Below are positions 27,231 to 35,308 of a stretch of DNA of 42,378 bases, piece after piece (position 1 is the stretch's first letter; every line of letters begins with the position of its first letter). The notes under the pieces were generated by a model that saw only the letters and a program-made list of their open reading frames with translations, ran no database searches and had not been told where the DNA came from. Position numbers and translations under genes: made by a program. The stretch is from Bradyrhizobium guangdongense (GTDB lineage Bacteria > Pseudomonadota > Alphaproteobacteria > Rhizobiales > Xanthobacteraceae), in the NCBI RefSeq assembly GCF_006483445.1, contig NZ_PPPT01000178.1, forward strand, positions 1 to 42,378, read 5' to 3'.

Positions 27231-29021
27231 ATGGCCGACACATCCTCATCCCTGCATCTCTTCGCCGACGTGCTCGCACGCGTGCACGCCGTTTGCCGCG
27301 TTCTGGCGGCCGAATCCGGCTGGCCGGAGGGGATCGATTTCGCCCGTGTGGTCGTCGAGCCGCCGCGCGATGCGACCCATGGCGACATGGCGACCAACGC
27401 CGCGATGGTGCTTGCGAAAGAGGCCAAGGCGAAGCCGCGCGATCTCGCCGAAAAGATCGCCGACAAGCTGCGCAGCGACGCCCTGATCGCGAAGGTCGAC
27501 GTCGCCGGACCCGGCTTCATCAATCTGACGCTCAGGCCATCCGCCTGGGCCGAAGCGCTCGGCACTGTGCTGCGGGAGGGGCCCGACTACGGCAAACTCA
27601 CCGGCCGCTCCAAGGTCAATGTCGAATACGTCTCGGCCAACCCGACCGGGCCGATGCATGTCGGCCACTGCCGCGGCGCCGTGTTCGGCGACGCGCTGGC
27701 GAGCCTGTTGCAGTTCGCCGGCCACGACGTCACGCGCGAATATTACATCAACGATGCCGGCGCGCAGGTCGACGTGCTCGCGCGCTCCGCGTTCCTCAGG
27801 TATCGCGAGGCGCTTGGCGAAGACATCGGCGCGATCCCGGAAGGGCTTTATCCCGGCGACTATTTGAAGCCGGTCGGCGCGGCGCTCGCGAAAGAGCATG
27901 GCGACAAGCTCCGCACGATGAGCGAGGCGCAATGGCTGCCGACGGTTCGCGCCAAGGCGATCGCGATGATGATGGACGAGATCAAGGACGATCTCGCGGC
28001 GCTGAACATACGTCACGACGTGTTCTTCTCGGAGCGCTCGCTGATCGAGGGCGGCAACAACAAGGTCGCCGAGACGATCGCGTTCCTGCAGGACAAGGGC
28101 GACATCTACGAAGGCCGCCTGCCGCCGCCGAAGGGCGCGCCGGTCGAGGATTGGGAAGACCGCGAGCAGCTCCTGTTCCGGGCCACCGCCTATGGCGACG
28201 ATGTCGATCGTCCGCTGATCAAGTCGGACAACAGCTATACCTACTTCGCCTCCGACATCGCCTATCACAAGAACAAGTTCGATCGCGGTTTTGCCGACCT
28301 GATCGACGTGTGGGGGGCCGACCATGGCGGCTACATCAAGCGCATGCAGGCGGCGGTGAAGGCCACCACGTCGGCCAAGGCCGCGCTCGACGTCAAGATT
28401 GTTCAGCTCGTGAAGCTCTTGCGCAACGGCGAGCCGGTGAAGATGTCCAAGCGGAGCGGGGACTTCGTCACATTGCGTGAGGTGGTGGATGAGGTCGGCA
28501 AAGACGCCGTCCGCTTCATGATGCTCTACCGCAAGAATGATGCGGTGCTGGATTTCGACCTCGCCAAGGTCATCGAGCAGTCGCGCGACAATCCGGTGTT
28601 TTACGTGCAGTACGGCCATGCCCGCGGCCACTCGATCTTCCGCAACGCCCGGGCCGAGGTCTTCGCCGAGCTGCCGGAGGAGGCGGGCGCCCGCATTGCA
28701 TGGCTCCGTGAGTCGGCGCTGGAACGCCTGTCGGACCCGGCCGAACTCGACCTCTTGAAGCGGCTCGCAATTTATCCGCGGACGCTGGAAGCCGCGGCGG
28801 CAGCTCACGAGCCGCACCGAATTGCCTTTTATCTCTATGATTTAGCCAGCGAATTTCATGCACTTTGGACGAAGGGGCGTGATCAGCCACATTTACGCTT
28901 CATTATCAATAATGATGCAGAGCTTACAAAGGCGCGGCTGGCCATGGTCCAGGGCGTCGTCTCGGTCCTGGCATCGGGCCTCGCCATACTCGGCGTCCAT
29001 GCCCCGGACGAGATGCGGTAG
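27231..29021 (+). CDS. argS: Arginyl-tRNA synthetase
   Basis: A 596-residue class I aminoacyl-tRNA synthetase of normal length. The N-terminal additional domain (about 1-110) recognises the tRNA D-loop. The HIGH-like motif is HVGHCRGAVFGD preceded by VEYVSANPTGPM; the KMSKS-like motif is VKMSKRSGDFVTL. The C-terminal DALR anticodon-binding domain contains AAAAHEPHRIAFYLYDLASEFHALW. It charges tRNA-Arg in the cytoplasm. The last 150 bases are less GC-rich than the rest. It follows dgt closely and precedes the SPOR-domain gene after a 153-base gap. Confidence 0.97.
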   Translation: MADTSSSLHLFADVLARVHAVCRVLAAESGWPEGIDFARVVVEPPRDATHGDMATNAAMVLAKEAKAKPRDLAEKIADKLRSDALIAKVDVAGPGFINLTLRPSAWAEALGTVLREGPDYGKLTGRSKVNVEYVSANPTGPMHVGHCRGAVFGDALASLLQFAGHDVTREYYINDAGAQVDVLARSAFLRYREALGEDIGAIPEGLYPGDYLKPVGAALAKEHGDKLRTMSEAQWLPTVRAKAIAMMMDEIKDDLAALNIRHDVFFSERSLIEGGNNKVAETIAFLQDKGDIYEGRLPPPKGAPVEDWEDREQLLFRATAYGDDVDRPLIKSDNSYTYFASDIAYHKNKFDRGFADLIDVWGADHGGYIKRMQAAVKATTSAKAALDVKIVQLVKLLRNGEPVKMSKRSGDFVTLREVVDEVGKDAVRFMMLYRKNDAVLDFDLAKVIEQSRDNPVFYVQYGHARGHSIFRNARAEVFAELPEEAGARIAWLRESALERLSDPAELDLLKRLAIYPRTLEAAAAAHEPHRIAFYLYDLASEFHALWTKGRDQPHLRFIINNDAELTKARLAMVQGVVSVLASGLAILGVHAPDEMR

Positions 29022-29174
29022 TTTGGGGCGAACTACTTACGTGGATATTCGGGGGTAACCGGCAGAAGCCGGATCGCTTAAGTTATGCGACTTGGTTGAA
29101 AGCCTTGTGGGTGAAGGCCATTTGAAGTCCTAGAGGGGGCTGAGTGGTTTTCCCGAAGGGGACGCATCATCACG

Positions 29175-30701
29175 ATGGCCGATCGATATCAGGACAGACC
29201 GTATCCTTCCGATGACTATGGTCGCGGCGGCGATCAGCATGGGCGGACGGATAGCGATCCCTTGGCCGAGCTCGCGCGCCTGATCGGGCAGACCGATCCG
29301 TTCGGTAGCCAGGCCCGTCCGGCTGCACGACCTCCGTCAACTCCCGCACCGGAAGCCTATCAGCCGCCGGCACAGGATTATGCGCAACACCACGCGCAAG
29401 ACTACGCACAGGACAGCTACGCCGCGCAGGATTATCAGGACAGCTACGAAGAGACGCCGCCGCCGCCCGGACCGCCGGCGTGGATGCGTCGCGCCAATGT
29501 GCAGGCACAGCCGGCGCCGCTTCCGCAGCAGCAGGATTATCAGCCCGCGGCCGTGCATCCGCTGCAGCGCTATTCCACCCAGCACGCGGCCCCCGAGCCC
29601 GAATACCATTCGCAGCCGCAGGCCTATGCCGAGCAGGATGCGCAGCCCGATCCGGCGCGCTATGACGACGCGCTGTATGGCCAGCTTGAATCAGGCGCGC
29701 AGGACTATCAGCGCGATCCGTCCTACCCGGATGACCCTTACGCCTATCAGAGCGATTATCCCGAGGACGAACTCGAGGACGAGCCGCCGAAGAAGCAGCG
29801 CGGCGGCTTGATCACCGTTGCGGCGATCCTCGCGCTCGCCGTGGTCGGCACAGGCGGCGCCTTCGCCTACAAGACCTATATGGGATCACCGCGCAGCGGC
29901 GAGCCGCCGATCATCAAGGCCGACAACACGCCGACCAAGATCGTGCCGGCGCCGAGCGACGGCTCGGCCAAGGTGCCGGATCGCATGGTGACTGGCGATG
30001 GCACCGAGAAGATCGTGCCCCGCGAGGAGGCGCCGATCGACGTCAACGCCAAGGCGGGCGGTCCGCGCGTCGTGTTCCCGCCGCTGAACCAGAATGCCAA
30101 TCCGCCGCCGGTCGCGAGCGTCTCGCCATCCACGGTGCCGCCGCCGGTCGCCGGTGCCGCCCCGAGCAACGGAACGCTGCCGAACAACGAGCCGCGCCGC
30201 ATCCGCACGCTGGCGGTGAAGGGTGACCAGAACGACGCCGCTGCGCCGCAAGGGGCCGCGGCGCCGAAACAGGCCGCTGCACCCAAGGCCGCGCCTGCGC
30301 CGGCCGCTTCCCGCAATCCACCAACCTCGGCCAATGCGAGCGCCAACCAGCCGCTCTCGCTGGCTCCGCAGGCCGACCAGCCGGCTGCGCCGCCGCCGAC
30401 CCGGATGGCCGCGACCACTCCGACGCAGATCGCGCCCAGCGCGGCACCTGCTGATAGCGGAGGCACTGTGCTGGTGTCGATCGCGTCCCAGGACAGCGAG
30501 GCCGCAGCGCGTTCCGCTTTCCACGTGGCGCAAGGTAAATACGCATCGGTGCTCGGCTCGCGCTCGCCGGTGATCAAGCGGGTCGAGGTGGACGGCAAGG
30601 TCAAGTACCGCGCGATGGTCGGGCCGTACCGGACCCGCCAGGAGGCTGCACAGTTCTGTACCGAGCTGAAGGCCGCCGGCGGGCAGTGCTTTATCCCGTA
30701 G
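29175..30701 (+). CDS. SPOR-domain membrane protein
   Basis: 508 residues. A long N-terminal cytoplasmic region (1-about 205) is rich in Gln, Tyr, Asp and Pro with repeated QDY units, probably disordered. One membrane segment follows (about 212-235, LITVAAILALAVVGTGGAFAY in part), then a Pro/Ala-rich periplasmic linker. The C-terminal SPOR domain (about 430-508) contains VLVSIASQDSEAAARSAF, YRAMVGPYRTRQEAAQFC and GGQCFIP. SPOR domains bind denuded peptidoglycan at division septa. From memory, the gene lies between argS and nagZ in many rhizobia. Function in division is inferred from the domain. GAAGGGG lies upstream of the ATG. Confidence 0.88.
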   Translation: MADRYQDRPYPSDDYGRGGDQHGRTDSDPLAELARLIGQTDPFGSQARPAARPPSTPAPEAYQPPAQDYAQHHAQDYAQDSYAAQDYQDSYEETPPPPGPPAWMRRANVQAQPAPLPQQQDYQPAAVHPLQRYSTQHAAPEPEYHSQPQAYAEQDAQPDPARYDDALYGQLESGAQDYQRDPSYPDDPYAYQSDYPEDELEDEPPKKQRGGLITVAAILALAVVGTGGAFAYKTYMGSPRSGEPPIIKADNTPTKIVPAPSDGSAKVPDRMVTGDGTEKIVPREEAPIDVNAKAGGPRVVFPPLNQNANPPPVASVSPSTVPPPVAGAAPSNGTLPNNEPRRIRTLAVKGDQNDAAAPQGAAAPKQAAAPKAAPAPAASRNPPTSANASANQPLSLAPQADQPAAPPPTRMAATTPTQIAPSAAPADSGGTVLVSIASQDSEAAARSAFHVAQGKYASVLGSRSPVIKRVEVDGKVKYRAMVGPYRTRQEAAQFCTELKAAGGQCFIP

Positions 30702-30753
30702 AATATTCGGCCGTTTCCTTGACCCCCTCACGGGGTGCGGATAATCGGCGTCG

Positions 30754-31782
30754 ATGAGCACGCGGGCCTTCATCACCGGCGTATCCGGACCCGAATTGAC
30801 CGCCGAGGAGCGGGCGTTCATCCGCGCCGAGCGGCCATGGGGCTTCATCCTCTTCAAGAGGAATGTCGTTACTCCTGGCCAAGTGGCTGCCCTTGTTGGC
30901 GAACTACGCAATGCCGCCGGTGCCCCCGACGCCCCGGTCCTGATCGACCAGGAGGGCGGGCGGGTGCAGCGCCTGGGACCACCGCACTGGCCGGTCTACC
31001 CGCCGGGGGCGGTGTTCTCGACGCTTTACGACATTGATTCGGCCCTGGGCCTGACGGCGGCGCGGCTGAGTGCCCGGCTGATCGCGGCCGATCTCCTCGA
31101 TCTCGGCATCACCGTCGACTGCCTGCCGCTGGCTGACGTCCCGGTCGCCGGGGCCGACGCCGTGATCGGTAACCGCGCCTATGGAACGGAGCCGGGCAAG
31201 GTCGCGGCCATTGCCCGGGCCGTGACGGAAGGCCTGGAACAGGGCGGCGTGCTGCCGGTTCTCAAGCACATTCCCGGCCATGGACGGGCCACGGCGGACA
31301 CCCATTTCAAGCTGCCGACCGTCGATACGTCCCGAGACGAGCTGATGCGGACCGACTTTGCGGCGTTCAAGCCGCTGTCGGATCTGCCGATGGCCATGAC
31401 TGCACATGTTGTGTTTAGCGCGGTCGACCCCGCCCATCCGGCGACGACATCTGCGACAATGATCGAGCAGGTGATTCGCGGCGCGATCGGGTTCCAGGGT
31501 TTGTTGATGAGTGATGACGTGTCCATGAACGCATTGGCCGGAACCATTGCCGAGCGGACCCGGGCCATCGTGTCGGCCGGCTGCGACATGGTCCTGCATT
31601 GCAACGGTAATATCGACGAGATGCGTGACGTCGTCAGCCAAACGCCCGAATTGACGGGGAAGGCGCTGGAGCGGGCCAACCGGGCACTTGCAGGGCGTAA
31701 GGCGCCCCAGCCGCTCGATCGGGTCGCCGCTCGCACCGAAGTCGACGCACTGATCGCAAGAGCGAACACGGCAACCGCATGA
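30754..31782 (+). CDS. nagZ: Beta-N-acetylhexosaminidase NagZ
   Basis: A 342-residue glycoside hydrolase family 3 enzyme without a signal peptide, as expected for cytoplasmic NagZ. Seen: FKRNV, DQEGGRVQRL, the signature KHIPGHGRATADTHFKLP with the catalytic His/Asp pair, and nucleophile-containing LLMSDDVSMNAL. It removes GlcNAc from 1,6-anhydro-muropeptides during cell wall recycling, which connects with the lytic transglycosylase at 12.4-14.6 kb. Its stop overlaps the scpA start by four bases (ATGA), so the two are co-translated. Confidence 0.95.
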   Translation: MSTRAFITGVSGPELTAEERAFIRAERPWGFILFKRNVVTPGQVAALVGELRNAAGAPDAPVLIDQEGGRVQRLGPPHWPVYPPGAVFSTLYDIDSALGLTAARLSARLIAADLLDLGITVDCLPLADVPVAGADAVIGNRAYGTEPGKVAAIARAVTEGLEQGGVLPVLKHIPGHGRATADTHFKLPTVDTSRDELMRTDFAAFKPLSDLPMAMTAHVVFSAVDPAHPATTSATMIEQVIRGAIGFQGLLMSDDVSMNALAGTIAERTRAIVSAGCDMVLHCNGNIDEMRDVVSQTPELTGKALERANRALAGRKAPQPLDRVAARTEVDALIARANTATA

Positions 31783-32618
31783 CCGCAGAGATCCTATCGT
31801 TTGAAACCGGGCGGCCCGCCGAGCTCGCCGACGGCGAACCGGCGCTGGTCGTCGATGTCGAGGGCTATGAAGGCCCGCTCGACCTCTTGCTTGCGCTGGC
31901 GCGCAATCAGAAGGTCGATCTCGCAAAGATCTCGATCCTCGCGCTTGCGGATCAGTATCTGCACTTCATCGAAGCCGCGCGAAAAATCCGGCTCGAGCTT
32001 GCGGCCGACTATCTCGTGATGGCGGCCTGGCTCGCGTTCCTGAAGTCGCGCCTGCTACTGCCGGAGCCGCCGAGCGCGGAGGGGCCGAGCGCCGAGGAAA
32101 TGGCGACCGCGCTCGCCAACCGTTTGCGCCGCCTGGAGGCCATTCGCGAGGCCGCAAACCGGCTGATGAACCGGCAGCAATTGATGCGCGACATCTTTCC
32201 GCGCGGCGAGCCCGAAGCCATCGCCGAGATCAGGCACCCCAAATACACGGCGACGCTCTACGACCTGCTCACGGCTTACGCCGCGCAGCGGCAGTCGCGC
32301 GTGCTGGCCAGCGTGCACCTTGCCAAGCGCACGGTGTGGTCGCTCGCCGAAGCGCGCGCCTCGCTGGAGCGGCTGGTCGGCGGCATCACGGAATCGGAAG
32401 ACTGGGGTTCTCTCGACGATTATTTGATGCGCTACGTCGCCGATCCCTCGCAGCGCGCCACCGTATTTGCCTCGAGCTTCGCCGCCGCACTCGAACTCGT
32501 GCGGGAAGGCCAGTTGGAGCTGAATCAGAAAGAGGCGTTTGCCCCCCTCTATTTCCGGAAGGGGCGGCACAAACCGGTGCCAGACGCAGTCCCTGCGCCT
32601 GATGCGCCGGTGAGTTAA
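31779..32618 (+). CDS. scpA: Segregation and condensation protein A
   Basis: A 279-residue kleisin subunit of the SMC-ScpAB condensin. The N-terminal YEGPLDLLLALARNQKVDLAK is the family signature, followed by ALADQYLHFIEAARKIRLELAADYLVMAAWLAFLKSRLLLP in part. The C-terminal winged-helix region includes TVFASSFAALELVREGQL-like sequence and PLYFRK. It bridges SMC heads and is needed for chromosome segregation. It overlaps nagZ by four bases and scpB follows directly. Confidence 0.95.
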   Translation: MTAEILSFETGRPAELADGEPALVVDVEGYEGPLDLLLALARNQKVDLAKISILALADQYLHFIEAARKIRLELAADYLVMAAWLAFLKSRLLLPEPPSAEGPSAEEMATALANRLRRLEAIREAANRLMNRQQLMRDIFPRGEPEAIAEIRHPKYTATLYDLLTAYAAQRQSRVLASVHLAKRTVWSLAEARASLERLVGGITESEDWGSLDDYLMRYVADPSQRATVFASSFAAALELVREGQLELNQKEAFAPLYFRKGRHKPVPDAVPAPDAPVS

Positions 32619-32639
32619 GTGCAAGAAGGAGAAGCTGCC

Positions 32640-33374
32640 ATGGCCTTGGCGGAAGTTCGGGTTGAAGAGGTCGAGCCGATGGACAACGAGCCCCAGGCGC
32701 GTCCCGAAGAGTTGAGGCTTCTCGAAGCGCTGCTGTTTGCCTCGAGCGAACCGCTGGATACCGCAACGCTCGCCAAGCGGATGCCTGACGGCGTAGACGT
32801 GAAGGCCGCTCTTGCGCAGTTGCAGGCCGAGTACGCCACGCGCGGCGTCAACCTCGTACGCGTCGCCAACAAATGGACGTTCCGCACCGCCGGCGATCTC
32901 GCCTGGCTGATGACGCGCGAGAGCACCGAGACCCGCCGCCTGTCGCGCGCGGCGATCGAGGTGCTGGCGATCATCGCCTATCACCAGCCGGTGACGCGGG
33001 CCGAAATCGAAGAGATCCGTGGCGTGGTGACCTCGAAGGGGACGCTGGACGTGCTGCTCGAGACCGGCTGGATCAAGCCGCGCGGCCGTCGCAAGACGCC
33101 GGGCCGTCCGCTCACCTTCGGCACGACGGATACCTTCCTGTCCCAGTTCACGCTGGAACAGCTCGGCGACCTGCCAGGCCTGGAGGAGCTGAAGGGCACG
33201 GGCCTGCTGGATTCCCGGCTTCCCACTGGCTTTAGCGTGCCGACCCCGTCGGATGATCCGGAGCTGCGCGAGGACGAGGATCCGCTGGAACCCGGCGACG
33301 AGCTCGACCTGGCGCTCGCGCCCGCGGTCGAGCCGGAGGAGCCGGAAGGCGGCAATGAGGGCGGCGAGGGCTGA
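32640..33374 (+). CDS. scpB: Segregation and condensation protein B
   Basis: A 244-residue protein with two winged-helix domains that binds ScpA. Seen: LRLLEALLFASSEPLDTATLAKRMP, NKWTFRTAGDLAWLM, and the hallmark LSRAAIEVLAIIAYHQPVTRAEIEEIRGV in parts, then GRRKTPGRPLTFGTTD. The C-terminal 40 residues are a Glu/Pro-rich acidic tail. The start is ATG 32640 because GGAG at 32628-32631 has ideal spacing; a GTG at 32619, immediately after the scpA stop, is in frame but has no such site. It is likely co-transcribed with scpA. Confidence 0.95.
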   Translation: MALAEVRVEEVEPMDNEPQARPEELRLLEALLFASSEPLDTATLAKRMPDGVDVKAALAQLQAEYATRGVNLVRVANKWTFRTAGDLAWLMTRESTETRRLSRAAIEVLAIIAYHQPVTRAEIEEIRGVVTSKGTLDVLLETGWIKPRGRRKTPGRPLTFGTTDTFLSQFTLEQLGDLPGLEELKGTGLLDSRLPTGFSVPTPSDDPELREDEDPLEPGDELDLALAPAVEPEEPEGGNEGGEG

Positions 33375-33409
33375 TTCCGGGCCGTTCTGCCGCCCCCTGC
33401 GCCGGTTAA

Positions 33410-33431
33410 CACTAGGCGATATTACCTAGTG
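33410..33431. promoter_or_regulatory. Perfect inverted repeat between scpB and tatA
   Basis: CACTAGG (33410-33416), 8-base AT-rich centre, CCTAGTG (33425-33431). It lies 109 bases before tatA, and a related CCTAGG occurs at 33482-33487. CTAG is generally rare in proteobacterial DNA, so three CTAG sites in 80 bases stand out. It may be an operator for tatABC or a weak terminator after scpB; neither is proven. Confidence 0.4.
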
Positions 33432-33539
33432 CCAGCAGCGAATTGGCACGCCCTTGGTCCTTGTTTTTGACACCCGCGGAGCCTAGGTTTCGGGGAGATC
33501 AGGCTGGGGCGCCAGCTATCGCGTTTGGAGGGTTGCAGG

Positions 33540-33776
33540 ATGGGTTCGCTTAGCATTTGGCACTGGATCGTGGTGATCGCAGTGGTCCTGCTGCTGTTCG
33601 GCCGTGGCAAGATTTCGGACCTGATGGGCGACGTCGCCCAGGGTATCAAGGCCTTCAAGAAGGGCATGCAGGACGACGACAAGGCCGCCGACAAGCCGGC
33701 TGATCCGGCCAAGTCCATCGAGCACACCGGTGCGCCGACGGCGGCCCGGACGGACGTCGGCAGCAAGGCCGTCTGA
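33540..33776 (+). CDS. tatA: Sec-independent protein translocase TatA
   Basis: 78 residues: one N-terminal membrane helix (about 5-20, IWHWIVVIAVVLLLFG) followed by the FGRGKISDLMGD hinge and an amphipathic helix, then a charged variable tail. This is the TatA pattern; many TatA units form the conduit for folded proteins across the inner membrane. GGAGG at 33527-33531 with 8-base spacing supports this ATG; the frame opens earlier at 33525 without a suitable site. It is the first gene of tatABC, with tatB starting 86 bases after its stop. Confidence 0.95.
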   Translation: MGSLSIWHWIVVIAVVLLLFGRGKISDLMGDVAQGIKAFKKGMQDDDKAADKPADPAKSIEHTGAPTAARTDVGSKAV

Positions 33777-33862
33777 GCACAAGACAGCAGACGCGCGGCG
33801 CGGCCCGATCCTTGAAGTGGAAGGATTGGGCGTGTCGGCGGCATGCGTGAACGGAAGACTTC

Positions 33863-34369
33863 ATGTTCGACATCGGGTGGAGTGAACTGGTCGTCATCGC
33901 GGTTGTCGCGCTGATTGCCATCGGCCCGAAGGAGCTTCCGGGCGTTCTTCGCATGGTCGGCCAGTGGATGGGCAAGGCCCGCAAGATGGCAGGCGAATTC
34001 CAGGGCCAGTTCCAGGAAGCGATGCGCGAGGCCGAGATGGCCGACCTCAAGAAGAGCTTTGATGAGGTCAAGGACGTCGCCACCGGCCTTGCCAGCGGCA
34101 ATGTCATGACTGCGCTCCAGAAGGACGTCAGCGACTCCCTCCGGATCGACGACATCGACAAGCCGGCGGAGACGTCGTCCGCGACGCCCGCGATCGAGCC
34201 GCCGACGACCCCCACGACACCGGAAGCCCCGACGCCCACGACCTTCGTCGAAGCAGAGGCGCATGCGGCGGCCAATGAGCCGCTCGCGATCGTCCGCGAG
34301 GTCGAGCAGGCCGCCGTGGCACAGGATACCGCGCCCGCCGAGGCGCTGAAGGATGCCAAAGCGTCATGA
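33863..34369 (+). CDS. tatB: Sec-independent protein translocase TatB
   Basis: 168 residues. The MFDIGWSELVVIAVVALIAI start with GPKELPGVLR is the TatB signature (Glu in the membrane helix, Gly-Pro hinge). A long amphipathic helix (about 30-75) follows, then a Pro/Thr/Ala-rich C-terminal tail. With TatC it forms the receptor for twin-arginine signal peptides. Its stop overlaps the tatC start by four bases (ATGA). Confidence 0.95.
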   Translation: MFDIGWSELVVIAVVALIAIGPKELPGVLRMVGQWMGKARKMAGEFQGQFQEAMREAEMADLKKSFDEVKDVATGLASGNVMTALQKDVSDSLRIDDIDKPAETSSATPAIEPPTTPTTPEAPTPTTFVEAEAHAAANEPLAIVREVEQAAVAQDTAPAEALKDAKAS

Positions 34370-35169
34370 CCGACGCCGATATCGAGGCCAGTAAAGCGCC
34401 CTTGATGGACCATTTGATCGAGCTGCGGTCGCGGCTGATCAAGGCGTTGCTCGGCTTTGGCATTGCCTTCATTCTCTGCTTCTTCTTCGCCAAGCAGATC
34501 TACAACGTGCTGGTCTGGCCGTTCGTGTTCGTTGCCGGGCCGGAGAATTCCAAGTTCATCTACACGGCGCTACTGGAATACTTCATCACGCAGCTCAAGC
34601 TCGCGATGTTTGGCGCCGCCTTCATCTCGTTCCCGATCGTGGCCGGCCAAGTCTACATGTTCGTGGCGCCCGGCCTCTACAAGCACGAGAAGCAGGCGTT
34701 CCTGCCGTATCTCGTGGCAACACCTTTCTTCTTCGTGCTCGGCGCGATGCTGGTCTATTTCGTCGTGCTGCCGATGCTGATCCGCTTCTCGCTCGGCATG
34801 CAGCAGACCGGCAGTGACGAGACCGCGCAGATCCAACTCCTGCCCAAGGTCGGCGAATATCTGTCGCTGATGATGTCGCTGATCTTTGCCTTCGGCATCG
34901 CGTTCCAGTTGCCGGTGATCCTGACATTGCTCGGCCGCATCGGCATCCTCACGGCGAAGACGCTGCGGGAGAAGCGCCGCTATTTCATCGTCGTCGCCTT
35001 CGTCATCGCCGCCGTGCTGACGCCGCCGGACGTGCTGAGCCAGGCCTCGCTCGCGATCCCCTTGCTCGTGCTCTATGAGGGCTCGATCATCGCGGTTGCG
35101 ATGGTGGAGAAGAAGGCGACGGCCCAAGCATCGACCGGCGCCTCGTCCAGCGCCAATCCGGCCGAGTAG
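34366..35169 (+). CDS. tatC: Sec-independent protein translocase TatC
   Basis: A 267-residue polytopic protein with six membrane helices. Seen: the N-terminal MDHLIELRSRLIKALLG with the conserved Glu and Arg of signal-peptide recognition, VAPGLYKHEKQAFLPYL, FGIAFQLPVILTLLGR, and VLTPPDVLSQASLAIPLLVLYE. It is the core receptor of the Tat pathway. A variable Ala/Ser-rich tail ends the protein. Co-translation with tatB is likely from the ATGA overlap. A palindromic repeat lies in the gap to serS. Confidence 0.97.
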   Translation: MTDADIEASKAPLMDHLIELRSRLIKALLGFGIAFILCFFFAKQIYNVLVWPFVFVAGPENSKFIYTALLEYFITQLKLAMFGAAFISFPIVAGQVYMFVAPGLYKHEKQAFLPYLVATPFFFVLGAMLVYFVVLPMLIRFSLGMQQTGSDETAQIQLLPKVGEYLSLMMSLIFAFGIAFQLPVILTLLGRIGILTAKTLREKRRYFIVVAFVIAAVLTPPDVLSQASLAIPLLVLYEGSIIAVAMVEKKATAQASTGASSSANPAE

Positions 35170-35215
35170 GGCTGCGTTTTCGCCTATCATTGACCAAGCC
35201 AGCCGATGATTCGTC

Positions 35216-35293
35216 ATGCTCGGGCTTGACCCGGGCATCCCCGACTTGATCTAAGGCGGCCACGACGTGGATGGCCGGGACAAGCCCGGCCAT
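35216..35293. repeat. Dispersed palindromic repeat just upstream of serS
   Basis: There are two hairpins of one type. ATGCTCGGG-CTTGA-CCCGGGCAT is at 35216-35238 with one mismatch. The perfect ATGGCCGGG-ACAAG-CCCGGCCAT is at 35271-35293. A GACGTGG segment lies before the second. The second matches the element at the window's left edge (1-76), including the ACAAG loop. It ends about 15 bases before the serS start codon. Confidence 0.8.
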
Positions 35294-35308
35294 GACGGGA
35301 CATCAGCC

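Noticed and set aside
25964..27565. Minus-strand open frame of over 500 codons opposite dgt and the start of argS
   Set aside because: It crosses two well-supported plus-strand genes and has no domain or start site of its own.
27246..28817. Minus-strand open frame opposite argS
   Set aside because: Antisense shadow of a clear arginyl-tRNA synthetase.
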